A DNA stretch of 62,469 bases from Viridothelium virens (GCA_010094025.1 ML991875.1:1-62469); one strand, 5' to 3'. Numbered from the stretch's first letter, positions 13,019 through 24,916 are shown. Notes: generated by a model not told the origin, from the letters alone. Translations and numbers: made by a program.

Positions 13019-13534
13019 TTAATCTGCAGCTGCTTTCGTCCTCATATGTCGGTTGTTGTAGGTCGTCTCATCCCATAGCTGGGCCTTGTCGTCGGTCAAA
13101 AGCTTCTGACTTGGTCTCTGTGTCGAATTCGAGCTCGTATACACTGATCCTCTTGTCTCCTTGCACGCCTTTGTATGCTTCACCAGTATCTTCGGCCCGT
13201 CTACATTAGGACGCTGTGGAATGTCCCCTCCACTCGTATTTCCTGGTGATGACGTGTGTATTACAGTCCGAGGCTGCGACTGCTCGAACAACGCAGCCAC
13301 AGTAGCATCGTTGGCGATAACCGCACTGCGGTAGGTCACTCTTGAACCACTGTGCTCCTAGACGGGCTTGATGGAGGCGCCACGGCTAACGATAGCGACG
13401 GCGATACCTCTAGTTAGGCTCGACGGACCGTGCGACAGGCACCGCACCATGTACGCGCCGAGGAAGCCGCAGTCGCCGGTTATCGGAACGGTGCCGAAGA
13501 TCTTAGTGCTGTCCTTGGTAGCTGTAGCGGCCAT
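13019..13534 (-). pseudogene. truncated ERG26-like 3-beta-hydroxysteroid dehydrogenase
   Basis: The N-terminal half of an extended short-chain dehydrogenase of the sterol-4-alpha-carboxylate 3-dehydrogenase / 3-beta-HSD type, which oxidises C-3 hydroxysterols with NAD. Visible: ITGDCGFLGAYMVR (Rossmann G-x-x-G-F-L-G motif), then QPRTVIHTSSPGN, NVDGPKILV and VYTSS, which follow the family order. Lesions: in-frame TAG at 13358-13360; the expected Y-x-x-x-K active site reads HMRTK, so the catalytic Tyr is gone; the frame ends right after TKAAAD with TAA, about half the normal length. The start ATG at 13534 fits the family N-terminus. It is probably a decayed paralogue rather than the essential ergosterol gene. 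Confidence 0.8.
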
Positions 13535-14266
13535 TGGCGACAATAATGTTCTAAGGCCAGATACTTCATGCGCCAGGAACGAGCAATGGCAGGTCAGCCC
13601 GACTGCCCGCAACCAGTGAACGTCACCGCACACCTGTGTTGACACCTGGACCACCGGTCCAAAAAAGCGGGATATTGTCAACCGGGATTATGAAATGATA
13701 TGTAGAGGCTAAAGCTTAAGAAGTGGCTGGACGAAAATGATGCTCATAATCGATGCTGGTCGGGGGCGAAGATAACTCGCTTTCAGTTAGAGTATTGCTT
13801 CCGTGCATCCGTGGTCCCACTACCAGGCTCTGGTTACAGTACCTGAAAAGAAGGATTCAGCTTCGTTCTGTATGCAGCATCTACCGGACCTAAGACTGTA
13901 CATAGTTTTCTATGGCTTATGTTTGGTGGTTTCCTGGTTTTAGCTTAACTTTATTACTAAGGTCAGTAACCCAATTAGGTATAGCTGTTGCAGAGTTTCA
14001 CATCTTCCTTCGGGATGTGTGGAGAAACAAACTTCGACCAGATGTAGCTTGAAACAAGATACTACTGCGTCTCCACCGCGCTATTTTAATGCATCTGTAT
14101 CTTCTATTTCCTGTCAATCATTCCGAGTGAGAGATGATGCATCCGATCTCCCGATAAGAACCCTGGTCTGGGTACTTGAGCTATGTAGAAGGTCTCGTTA
14201 CTGTAAGTTATCGATATTCATGAACCCCAAAATCCTGCCCAACACCTCTAGGACTTCGTCTCTGAC
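13535..14266. other. intergenic, no gene seen
   Basis: About 730 bp between the start of the dehydrogenase relic and the stop of the antiporter gene, both on the minus strand. It should hold the 3' region of KHA1 and the old promoter of the relic. No convincing coding region. Confidence 0.5.
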
Positions 14267-17116
14267 TTAGGATTCTGGAGCCGCTTGCACAGCAAGTACA
14301 CTAGTCCTCAATCCACTCGCCAGAACCACTTCGGCAAATGCACCTAGGCATTTCTTCGAGCCTCCAGCGTCAGTACTCAAGCGAGTCGCGCTCCGACCCA
14401 CGACCACTAGATCTCCAGCATTTCGCGGGTTCTGAGAAATCTCCTGTTTCGCCCTCTCAATAGCAGCAGAGACGCGGTCTTCCACTTGACAAGATTCCAC
14501 AAGAACGCGCGAGTCTAGTCCTGCGGGTAGTGACGTTGTGACGGATGAGAAGAATACGGCGTCGTCAGTGGTAAGGTTTCCAGTCACGTTCACGGTCGCG
14601 GACTTGTCGTGTCCCGTCTTCTGCTCGTGACCACTAGTCAGAAGCCTCTCCCTCTCTTCATTGGTCTCGTAGTGGATAATGGTGGCCGTAACATCGGAGT
14701 TTTGAGCTAGCTGCAAGACGAGCCGGAGCGCCTTTTTGTCGTCCGCGCCGCCGAAGAATGGCATGAATATGTGGTGGGTCCGATCGGTGAGTGGTCTGAC
14801 CTGGTCGCGAGCATTTGCGCTGTGTATGCTGAAGGAGCTCGTAGTCCGCGACAGAATGCGACTACGCTCTCGCAGAACAGAATTTCCGCCAAAGCCTCTA
14901 TTGACAAAAACAGCCGTACTGCAGCGGGCGTTATTCAGAACTGTGGATACGAATTGAATATAAGTACTTGATGCCAGCTTGTTCCTTACACTATCTGATG
15001 AGATGGTCTGGGTCTCTGACATGCTGCCTGTTTCGCTCCATGGGAGCAGAATCATATTAGAATCAGCATCAGCCGCCTTGGTGACGAGCATATCCGCATA
15101 TCCAGATTCTGGCACGATCGCGACTTCTCCAGAAGCGGCGAGATTATGCATCTGGCCGAACGTACGCAAAGTGTTCACCAGCGGATCGTGAGCAGAGAAT
15201 TCATCGATCTCCGAGACTTGCATGACGGATGAATCACGGTCCGTAAGTTCGACCATGCGGACGCCATGGACTTCGACTGCACGATTCGGTTGATGGATCT
15301 CCTCACTTGAAGATTGCTTTGAAGGATGCGTCTTTGGAGCAGAAGATCCGGTACTGCCCATCAACGACATGAATGCGATCAAAGAAGGCATGTTGTCCAG
15401 ACGGAGATAAACGAGAAGTCTTCGGACACTGCCACTACCAGCTTTCTCGGCCGCGATTGGATCGACACCGTCTTCGTGATCGGTTGAATCAATAAGATTT
15501 CCCGTATCCCAGTCAATCTCTCCGCGTTTCCAAGCCTCAAGCTTCTTTTGGTACCAGGATGGGTACAAGGCGGACGTAAGTGGGGTTGTAGCGAACGTTG
15601 TCACAAGAGCCATAACAACGAAGATGGTGAAGGTCCTCTGGCTTAGAATCTTCGCTTGAAGACCAATATTCTTGAAAGTAGGTCAGTAATAATCTATTGA
15701 CCTGGCAGCCGGCGATGCTTACCAAAACGATGAGTTCCACAAGACCCTTACAACTCATTAAAGCGCCGATACTAAAGCTTTCTCTCCACATTAAACCATT
15801 CAATCTTGCAGAAATGGAGGCCCCCGAGAATTTGGCCAAAAAAGCAATGGCGATGACTCCAACGACGTAGGCCCAAGTTATCCCATTGTTCAAAAGACCC
15901 AGGTTGGTACTCAGACCGGAAAGCGCAAAATAGAGCGGGAGGAAAAGGGTGCTAACAAGGTCTTCAACCTTTTCCGTCACTTTGATGGCAAAACCTCCTT
16001 CGTGGGGACAGATCAGACCCGCCATGAAAGCTCCAAAGATAGGGTGTACTCCGATCACGCCTGTGAAAAAGGCGGAGGTGATGGCAATGAGAAGAGTCAG
16101 GGCGACAATGCTTTGGCTTGGACCATTCTCAATACTATGAGTTCTGCGCAGAATCCACATTAAGCCAGGTCGAACGGCAAAGTAAAGGAATAGCGCGTAG
16201 CCAACGCAAGTGAGAAGGACCCAAAGGGCAGTGATGCCGCTACCAGCGTTCACGAGAGCAACGCAAAGCGCGAGAAGGATCCAGCCAACAACATCATTAC
16301 CAACACCAGCAGCAAGAGTGATGACTCCAACTGGCGTGCTCAACAATTTCAATTCCGTCAGAATTCTGCAAAGCACAGGGAAAGCCTGGAAGAACATTAG
16401 CCAGTCAGGAGCGCGGTTGAGTCTCTCATATTTACCGTGATAGCCATAGCAATACCGATGAACAACATGTAGGTTCCGAAGCTAATCGGCACAAGTCCCG
16501 GCTCATGTCTGAATTCGTTGTACAAGCCCCAAGCGATGGCGCATCCAAGTCCAAAAGGCAAGACCATTGACGCCGCACTTACGGTCAGCGCGACTCGCCA
16601 GTTGCTGCCAAGAAAGCGGAGGTCGACTTCAAGTCCCACGAGGAAGAGGAACAAAACCAGTCCAAGATTAGCGACCAGGGTCAGGTTCGGCATAGCAGCT
16701 GCAGGAAAGATCGCATTGGTAAAGCCGGGGATGCGTCCTATGACCGTACGTCAGGGAAACCAAGATTGTGCAAAGCCTTGAAATAACAAACCCATCACAG
16801 AGGGGCCTAAGAGGACCCCTCCAATGACTTCTGCTATGACTCGTGGTTGGCGGATCCTCGACAATGGATAATGAAGTAGACGACAGAAGATAAGGATGAT
16901 GCCAGCCTAGTTGTAATGTTAGCTAGAATGTAACACACAGTATAATCAGAAGCATACTTGTATTATGAAGATGATGATCGGATTCGTCGGATCATAGACG
17001 GATGGATTGCCACCTTCTAGGATACCGCCTTGCGCCTTTGCTCTACTGGTGCTAGACGCTGTACTTGAGGTAACCGACACGGTCTTGGTGAAACTATGCG
17101 TAACTGTGGTAGCCAT
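14267..17116 (-). CDS. KHA1: K+/H+ antiporter (CPA2 family, Kha1-like)
   Basis: A monovalent cation/proton antiporter. Yeast Kha1 works in Golgi-type endomembranes in potassium and pH homeostasis. Five exons: 16958-17116, 16792-16906, 16436-16737, 15723-16385, 14267-15670; introns of 51, 54, 50 and 52 bp. The sum is 2643 nt, or 880 residues in one frame, close to the yeast protein. Residues 1-40 are a Ser/Thr-rich leader. The Na+/H+ exchanger core follows, with [60 protein letters not shown] and [12 protein letters not shown]. Behind about residue 430 comes a long hydrophilic cytosolic half with universal-stress-like segments ([17 protein letters not shown] and a C-terminal [12 protein letters not shown]). 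The start at 17116 gives the leader and the GGNPSVYDP segment typical of filamentous-fungal orthologues. The gene looks intact. Confidence 0.93.
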
Positions 17117-17840
17117 GACTGCGGGATCTGGTAAAGCTCAAGCTTCGAAACCCGAGCTTCACAGACGAGGTCTGACAGTGATGAAGTAGAGAGGCTCAAA
17201 GATGATAAGATGCAGGTGATCTACGCCATTGAAGTGAAGTCTGAATGAATCATGTTTGCTTATTAGTACGATGGTACACCGTATGCCCGCAGTCGAGGTC
17301 TAGCCCATCAACCTTGACGGCACAGACCTCTAGGGCGCCACAAAATGGACCCTGAGTGTGGGCGTGAACATTCCCCACGCTCCCGTTCCGTCCCCATTGT
17401 ATGACGTGAACCGGTCATTTGACTGCAAGCCTCCCTTGGCATAAATGGCGAGGCGCAGCAAAGACCACTTAGCTGGTACTGTCGCGACAAAGAACTCGGG
17501 TGATAAGGGACTGGATGAAGCAAGTTGAAAGGCGTCGGTCGGAGGTCGAGCTGGAGTAGTTGGGTCTAGCTTACTCTACTCTATGCAGGGTCTTTTGAAG
17601 AACTCGACACTGATTGGCGTATTCATTGCCAAGCCAAAAAGCAGATACAAACCCTACTGACAGCTGTATGTTTGCAGTGGACGTACGAATCATCCGAGCG
17701 CTGTATCGTGTTTTCAATTCAAGGTGCAAATTGCAAATTAATTAATATCAGGAATGGCCTAGGTCAACATGATTACGGAGTGCACCATACAAGAAAGTCA
17801 TATCCAATACACCAGACCTGGTCATCTCTCTTCGCCAAAG
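17117..17840. other. KHA1 promoter and cupin 3' region
   Basis: About 720 bp between the stop of the cupin gene and the start of KHA1; both are on the minus strand, so this stretch must hold the KHA1 promoter. I see no gene in it. Confidence 0.5.
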
Positions 17841-18499
17841 CTAGCTGGTCCTATTCTCCACAGGCGAATTGGCTTTCCTGTCACGCTTGCTCAAGTTCCA
17901 GCCTTCTAGATTCCTCACAAACGGCTCTCGTCCGCTTCGAGTGATGATCCAGACGACTGGTTCGTCAGTGTCATTGACCTCCTGATGCTCTGCGAATGCT
18001 AGTGCTCGTTAGCCAAGGAATTTCCCGACTTTTCATCCAATCCCGATATTTACCTGGTATCAAGGCAAAGTCACCAGGCTCGAGATTCTGGCGCTCTTCG
18101 CCACCTTTACTGACAACGGTACCGTGGCCCTTGGCAGCATAAACGATAGTATCTAGATCAAGACGTTAGGTGGCGCTACTCTTGCGATATGACCGATCAT
18201 CTAGAGAAAACGCACCCTGCTCGCCATGGTGATGGATATCCGAGGCTGTGTGTGGCTTGGCGATCATGACTCGTCTTCGGTTAGCATTCAATGAGATAGT
18301 TGTAAAGAAACATGCAGACCTGAAGCGCAAAGATTGTCGGCCAAACCAGCAATGGCATTTTGTCTAGCCAGACATCATCTTAGTAAGGGATGGTGCTGCA
18401 TTTTACTGGAAAGTACCTAATCATGCCCTCAGTCTGCGCTCCGCTGGTTTGCAGATCAGCACCTCGAGTAACATGAACATTCTGTAGCGGCATTCTCAT
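17841..18499 (-). CDS. small cupin-domain protein, five short exons
   Basis: A single-domain cupin (RmlC-like beta-barrel) of 145 residues. Exons: 18417-18499, 18320-18363, 18216-18269, 18054-18152, 17841-17998; introns of 53, 50, 63 and 55 bp with TACTAAG, TGCTAAC, CCTAAC and GGCTAAC branch sites. The exon sum is 438 nt in one frame, which strongly supports the model; no long open frame exists, so simple ORF calling misses it. Cupin motif 1 is near residues 53-76 (DIHHHGEQ, then a Gly-rich strand) and motif 2 near 85-101 (LEPGDFALIP, AEHQEV); the His residues at 55-57 and 98 are candidate metal ligands. The tail GREPFVRNLEGW is shared with fungal relatives. The substrate is unknown. An in-frame ATG two codons downstream (18493) is also possible. 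Confidence 0.88.
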
Positions 18500-19548
18500 C
18501 AGTTTCTAACAAAAAGATGGTTATTTGTAGGGAAATGAACGTATAAAGAGGTTGTTGTAGGTTGGCGATCAATATCATTCCCGGATTCGGTAACGGGGAA
18601 GAGAACGGTAAATAACGCAAACCTCTTGTGACGTCATGCTCGTGCTACTCTGGTACTCCTCACCCCTCAGGCCTACTTCAGGAAAGGGTTCCCTTGGCAG
18701 AATAGGAAGAGACAAAGGAAGGAATCCGATGGCTTCCGCAACATGTCGTTCAACAAAAGCAGAAAGATATCCTTGATCGCGTTTGCGTCATTGCATGAAT
18801 TATTGCGGCTGTGCATATCGCCCTGTGAGTGTCAAGGAAGGCATCAAGTACTTCACACCCTTAAGCTGGATTAGTGTTGAACTTGTACTTTATCACAAAA
18901 GTCGACTTGCTTTTATCCTGTGTGAAAGTCGAGATGGTCTCCTTATGCGCCTAAACATAGAGATCCCTTGTCAATCAGGGATGTCTCACATTTCCTTGTC
19001 GGCTTACCTACGTTAGGTTTATTCATCTTCCAGGGGTGCACTTATGACATGCAGCATCTCCCGAGACATCTCGGCCCGTTGATACCCTCGGATCTCAGCC
19101 ACTCGAGTTACGGACGAATAGCAAAGACTCACACACATGGCTTGCGGTACGTACATGAATGACTGCATGCCGAGGCACAAAGACCCTGGATTGCGCTTGT
19201 TTGCGGCGATGGTGCAGCCGGAGGTCACTGAAGGCGTCCTCACGTGAAGAAGACGATGCCCGTACATGAGCAACGCTATGAGGCCAGCAAGCAAGACTTG
19301 TGCGGCAAATCGACAACATCAGAGGCGCGACGAGCTCAGATCCAGTCGCAGCCGCAGCCAGATTCTACGCCGGGGCCCCACCGGATCGTATCGTCGCTCA
19401 CGAGACGTGCACGGGTCTGACATGTGAAAGCTGAAGCCGAATAAAGTCCAACTGACCATTGCATTTCTGCTTGACATCTGCCTCCACCTACTAGTTGCAT
19501 TCTTTCCTTGGCCTTGCGACTCCCTCAGCATATTTCCTATCCACCGTA
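18500..19548. promoter_or_regulatory. divergent promoter region, cupin / cytochrome b5-ACAD
   Basis: About 1.05 kb between two diverging gene starts. I see no coding region that I can support. It should contain both promoters. I cannot name specific factor sites with confidence. Confidence 0.5.
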
Positions 19549-21431
19549 ATGTCTCAAAAATTCTCCAAGGATGACGTCTCATCACATAACAAACCAGAGA
19601 ATCTGTGGATCATCGTTGATGACGATGTGTACGATTTAAGCAAATTCCAAGATGAGCATCCAGGTCAGAACCATCCTCTAGCAGCTGAAAGTACCAGAAG
19701 AACTCAACTGACGATTTGTATGCAGGTGGCAAGAAGAGTGCGAGCAGAAATTCCCCAAGCTACAACAGCCCCTGACATGTGATAGTCCTTCAAAGAGTCG
19801 CCGGCAAGGACGCATCGAAACAGTTCTGGAAATATCACAACGAAAGCATCCTTAAGAAATATCAGAAACAATTACAAGTCGGATCACTAGATTCCAAGCC
19901 AAAACTTGCTGCCCCACCAACGCCGCCCCCAAGCCCACCCCAGAAAGAAGCTGTGGTACCAACAGCAGAGTCTGGCGTCGTAGTTCCAGCACCAGGCCCA
20001 AGTGCGCAAGAAGAGATTGAAGCATTTGACCAATTTGGAGATCTCGTTCCATACGCTGATCCGGGATGGTATCAATCCGTGAGTCACCCGTCTCCGTCTA
20101 TTCAATTGGCATTCAGCTTTACTTACATTCTCCGTAGCAACACTCCCCCTATTACAACGAAACGCACGTCGCCCTTCGGGAAGAAGTCCGTCAATGGGTG
20201 GAAGAAGAAATAATGCCCAATGTCACAGAATGGGATGAAGCAAAGAAGGTGCCGGATGAGATTTATAAGCAAATGGGCACGCGCGGTTATCTTCCAGGTC
20301 TTTTGGGCATGAGCTATCAGACGCATTTGACCAAGACACCAATCAAGAGTGTGCCGCCCGAGAAATGGGACTTCTTCCACGAGATGCTTCTTACGGACGA
20401 GATCTCGCGCGCCGGAAGCGGTGGTCTGGTATGGAATCTTGTTGGTGGCTTCGGTATTGGGTGTCCTCCATTAGCCCACTACGGCAAGCAAGAGGTCATC
20501 GACCGCGTACTACCGGGTATTCTGAGCGGCGACAAGCGCATTTGCCTTGCCATTACCGAACCAGTAAGGCATCCTGCAAGCCCCGGGTACTATTTCATAC
20601 CTCTATACTAACACATCCCAGGATGCTGGTAGCGATGTTGCCAACCTCACTTGCGAAGCCAAACTTACCGAAGACGGGAAGCAGTACATCGTCAACGGTG
20701 AGAAGAAATGGATCACCAACGGCGTCTGGTGCGACTACTTCACCACAGCCGTCCGCACCGGCGGTCCCGGCATGAACGGCCTCTCCCTCCTCCTCATCGA
20801 GCGTAATCACGGCGGCGTCTCAACCCGCAAGATGGACTGCCAAGGCGTGTGGTCCTCCGGCACCGCCTACGTGACCTTCGAGGACGTCAAAGTGCCCGTC
20901 GAGAACCTCATCGGCAAGGAGAACCAAGGCTTCCGGGTCATCATGACCAACTTCAACCACGAGCGCATTGGCATCATCATCCAGTGCATCCGCTTCTCCC
21001 GCGTCTGCTACGAGGAGTCTGTCAAGTACGCGCACAAGCGGCGGACTTTTGGCAAGAAGCTCATCGAGCATCCGGTCATTCGGCTCAAGCTCGCGCATAT
21101 GGCTCGTCAGATCGAGGCGTCGTATAATTGGCTCGAGAATATGGTGTTCCAGTGCCAGCGCATGGATGAGACGGAGGCGATGCTGAAGCTAGGAGGAGCT
21201 ATCGCAGGATTAAAGGCACAGTCCACAACGACGTTTGAGTTCTGTGCAAGAGAGGCGAGTCAGATCTTCGGCGGCTTGAGTTATTCACGGGGCGGCCAGG
21301 GTGCGAAGGTTGAGAGGTTGTATAGAGACGTCAGGGCCTACGCTATACCCGGCGGAAGCGAAGAAATCATGCTGGATTTGAGCATAAGGCAGGCGCTGAG
21401 GGTACATAAGGTGTTGGGGATGAAGTTATAG
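19549..21431 (+). CDS. cytochrome b5 - acyl-CoA dehydrogenase fusion
   Basis: A 551-residue fusion: an N-terminal cytochrome b5 heme domain (about residues 1-75), a Pro/Ala-rich linker (about 85-130) and an acyl-CoA dehydrogenase (FAD) domain to the end. Such fusions are known in filamentous fungi; the b5 part presumably exchanges electrons with the flavin domain. Exons: 19549-19663, 19726-19737, 19786-20078, 20138-20563, 20622-21431. The sum is 1656 nt in one frame. Exon 2 is a 12-nt microexon that supplies GGKK and so completes the heme-binding HPGG motif. A second candidate axial His lies in FWKYHNES. ACAD signs: ICLAITEPDAGSD, KWITNG, HERIGIIIQC, QIFGG and YAIPGGSEEIM. The ATG at 19549 is the first in frame. 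The substrate cannot be read from sequence. Codons between about 20690 and 21160 are strongly GC-ending, unlike the rest of the gene. Confidence 0.92.
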
Positions 21432-21661
21432 TTGGATCCCTGTTCTTCTTCCTTCATTTGATGTGTTCGGTTGCATGGATAAAGGTGCTTGTGTCAGCAA
21501 GCCGCATTCAAGATCATAAGAGGTGCTCTTGCAATATCCCAACCAGATGTACGGTAGATAGACATGCATATGCTAAATTGGAGATACTGTACGCTTTAGT
21601 TTTTCGCCTTCAATCAGGAAGATAGGTAAAATGAGATGCCAGAGTCAACTCTTTTTTTTTC

Positions 21662-23514
21662 CTAATTACTTAATTTCTTTTCTCGTATGAACCACGCACT
21701 TACAAAAGCGCCTGCCCCTAGCCCAATCTGGAGTCCAAATGCCGCCCTTACAGACCGAGCGTAGCACTGTTGTACTATCTCTCTTACAGCAGGCTCCAGA
21801 TCTCGAATATACGACAAGCTTTCTCGCACACGCTCGGCAATTTCTGCTGCATCTTCGCCGCTGCTCAGAGCATCGGCCAACTGGGTACGCAGAACCTGGT
21901 TAGCGACCGTTGCGGAGAGCGAAACCCCCATTGTGCTGCCAAGAGATCTAAATAGATACGAACAGGCTGTGGCAATAGCCTGGTCTTCCGGGGAGGCATT
22001 CGCAACTTTCAGTATTAGCATTCGTACTCAGCGTCCACGAAAGATGATGTGTACTTAGACCTATTAAAGTTGTCGTAACACCAATACCGATGCCGAATCC
22101 AGCAACTACCATTCCTACAATGATACCTGGTATGGAGTCGATGAGTAGACCAGAAAATAGAAACACAATGGTCGCGCCGAGCACTAGTAGGGCATAGCAA
22201 ATAACAGTGATCCAGTAGTATTTTCCGGAGCGATGCATATAAAACCCGCCAAAGAGCGATCCAAAGACTGCAGCTAGCACAGAAGGTATGATGGCAGTAC
22301 CAGCTTGCGTAGGAGAATATCCATTGACAGCTTGGAACTTCAGAGGAACATAGAAGACGGTTCCCATCCAGCCGCAATAGCTGAAGCCATTACAAAGGTA
22401 ACATGCGAAGAGCGATCGCTCGAAGATAATCCGACCAGGAGCAAAGGGTTCCGACGCGATCTTGACTTCTACGAAGAGGAAGGCGGCGATGAGGGGTATT
22501 GAGACAGCGAGGCAAACGATGGTCAACGTGGCGGCCCATGATACATTACTACCACGGTCCAAACCAAGGAGAAGCATCGATATGGCGGCAAGCAGGATGA
22601 CAGCGCCCAGGAAGTCAATCCGCCGAAGTTTCTCTTTCCAGTGTGAATCCTCCTTTCTCGAAATGTTGATAGCGAAGAAGACGGCAAGGAACGCGATGAA
22701 GCAAAGTGGCACTTGAACTAGAAACGCCCATCGCCATCCAATGCTATCAACGAGGAAGCCACCTAATGGCGGACCGGCGGCAGCACCAAATGCATAGATA
22801 ATATTGACGTAGCCTTGCCATTTACCTCTTTCCCGTAGTGCTACAGTGTCGGAGAGGAATATGCTGGTAACAGTAGACATACCGCCACCTCCTACTCCTG
22901 CAAAAGCTCTAGCGATGATGAGGTTCGTCATGTCTGGGGCGAGGCCACACCACAGGCAGCCAAGGCCGAAGACAGTGTAGGAAAAGAGGAGGCATCCTTT
23001 GCGTGAGAAGATGTCGGACAGTTTGCCATAAAGCGGTTGGAAGGAGGTCAGAGTCAGGAAGTAACTGCCTTCAATCGTAAATGAGGACTCTACGGAGGGC
23101 TTGAGAGTAGGTCATACGCGGTTGCTATCCAAGAAGTCTGATTCAGGGCATTCAATTCGCTACCAATTTTCCCATACGAAGTAACAATGAGCGTCTGGTC
23201 GCACGCAGCCATGAAAACCTAGCACGTAGCTATTAGAAGCTGGATTCTAGCTTTTGTGACTCTGTAGAGCTTGAACTTACTCCAATTCCTAATGCTGGCA
23301 TGATGTATTTCATCTTCTTCCTGACCTCTGGCATGCCCTCAAATTGCTTCTGCCGCCCTTCATGAGCCTCCTGCCTCTCAATCGCATCTCCATCTTCTCG
23401 AATTGCTGCTGAGATCTCCTCTGAGCCATTCGCAGCCACACCAGCACCTTGATCGACAGGTACCGGCGCGTCTTGACCCAAGAGGGGCGAGGTCTCCGTT
23501 GGAGAGTTCTGCAT
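21662..23514 (-). CDS. MFS transporter, vacuolar basic amino acid / multidrug type
   Basis: A 562-residue major facilitator with 12-14 membrane helices, of the DHA2-like group that includes yeast Vba vacuolar basic-amino-acid permeases and fission yeast Fnx1. Exons: 23281-23514, 23118-23218, 22055-23064, 21662-22005; introns of 62, 53 and 49 bp; sum 1689 nt in one frame. The first 60 residues are hydrophilic and start with TSPLLGQD, an acidic dileucine-like motif that could direct the protein to the vacuole. The MFS loop 2-3 motif reads PLYGKLSDIFSRKG. GVGGGGM, AAGPPLGG and ATACSYLFRSLGS are family landmarks. The donor of the last intron could be GTACAC (22054) or a GT five bases upstream; I chose the one that keeps IGLIANASPEDQ. 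The gene ends 230 bp from the convergent b5-ACAD stop. The substrate is uncertain. Confidence 0.9.
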
Positions 23515-24380
23515 CTTTGGGTGAGTGAGACATTTTGTTTGACAGTGGCTGACGCAGGCGACTTTAGTCAGATAAGACGTACGGCCTATCGTAGTGGAGT
23601 AACTAAAGTTAGCGTCTCCTGTAGGGCTGAGATCTCTCCACTATTCCCGTTTTATCGATCCTGAAGCCGTTGGATAAAATTAGAAAACCAGCCTCCACCA
23701 ATCTACTCTGACAAAATATACAGAAACGAGTACAGCTCCGCCATTATAAGGCTCAAAAAAAAGAAAGCAAAATCCGCCACCTTGAGATTCACTGCATGCG
23801 TGGCAGTATCTCGAATGAACAAAGACTTGGAAGCCAGATTGTTTCGTTGAGGATTGCATAGTCATCTCAAACATCAGGGTTTTCAAGTGCAGCTGGTGTC
23901 AGTACCTACCTTCATACGAGGAGATGCGACCTTCATAGGAGGTTTGGATTCATCGATGTCCAAAAGTTACCTCCTCGCCGTATGTGTGAAGAGAGCCTCA
24001 TCGCCAGCTGCCAGAAAATACAAGAACGTGCCTACTTCGCCCCCCTTTAGCCACGTCTCGATCATCCCAGCTGTCGCTTGTTCGATGCACCGTGCAGGCA
24101 TGTACATATAAGAGAAATAGACGCAGAAGCAATGAGTGGCCAGGATAAATCTCGCAATGGGCACGTACCAAGTGGCTCTGCTTGAGATAGGTAGTACAGC
24201 CACAACTCACTATAGCGAGACAGAAAATACTTGGTTGAGTGTTTGTTGCTCTTCCATGAACTATAAATCGCCAGTCTGTCTTTCATCCCAAAAGATATGA
24301 TATATTGCTCCCCAAGTTCGCTTCAAACAACTTTCCTCATATTCACTTATTACCTTCCGAACTGCTCGGACTTACTTCAA
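23515..24380. promoter_or_regulatory. divergent promoter region, MFS / secreted protein
   Basis: About 870 bp between diverging starts with no supportable gene. Small open frames on the minus strand at 23680-24286 lack ATG context, introns or any recognisable family. Confidence 0.45.
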
Positions 24381-24916
24381 ATGCTGTTCCAATTAATCTT
24401 CATCTATTTTTTCATCACGGCGGGCGCGCTCGCCAACGCCCAAGTTGATTCTCTCAATCCGGTGCCTAGATATCCTCCTCATCTCGTCGCCCGCGAGGTC
24501 TGTCCCTCCCACCTCTCACTCCATCCTCGAAACTCTCCTTCCTCCACCACCCCCACTAACGCTCGACTTCATAGATCCCAGGCCCTCCGTTGGGCGGCAA
24601 GGTCCCAACTCTTAAGCCGCAACAAGGCCCGAACGGAAGCGGAAGTGGCAATAGCGGTAACGGTAGCAAAAAGGGCGGCGGCGGTGGTGGCGGACCACCC
24701 ATCCCCCCGGAACAACCACAGAGTGAGGAAAACGGGAACACTCTAGGCATCGGAGACACTGGTGGCAGTGCTGCCGGAAATGGAAACGGGCCGCATGGAG
24801 GTGCCGGTGAGCATAAATGTGACACGGAATGTTGGGATAATGATGCTGGTTGCTGTGCATGCGGTGTTGCCCAAGATTGTGGTTTCACGATGGAGGCGTC
24901 CGGGGAAGATGTGTGA
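24381..24916 (+). CDS. small secreted Gly-rich protein with a six-Cys C-terminus
   Basis: 152 residues in two exons, 24381-24497 and 24575-24916, with a 77-bp intron (GTCTGT, CACTAAC, CATAG). Residues 1-20 form a classic signal peptide (LIFIYFFITAGALANA, cleavage expected before QV). A Pro-rich stretch, then a Gly/Ser/Asn low-complexity region (about residues 50-115) follow. The C-terminal 33 residues carry six Cys in the order C-x3-C-x6-C-C-x-C-x5-C. No known domain is recognised. Size, signal peptide and Cys spacing fit an apoplastic effector-like, cell-wall or antimicrobial-type protein; that is inference. The ATG at 24381 is preferred because it begins the signal peptide directly. Confidence 0.75.

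Noticed and set aside
24556-24888. Open frame antisense to the secreted protein gene
   Set aside because: A shadow of the Gly-rich coding strand.
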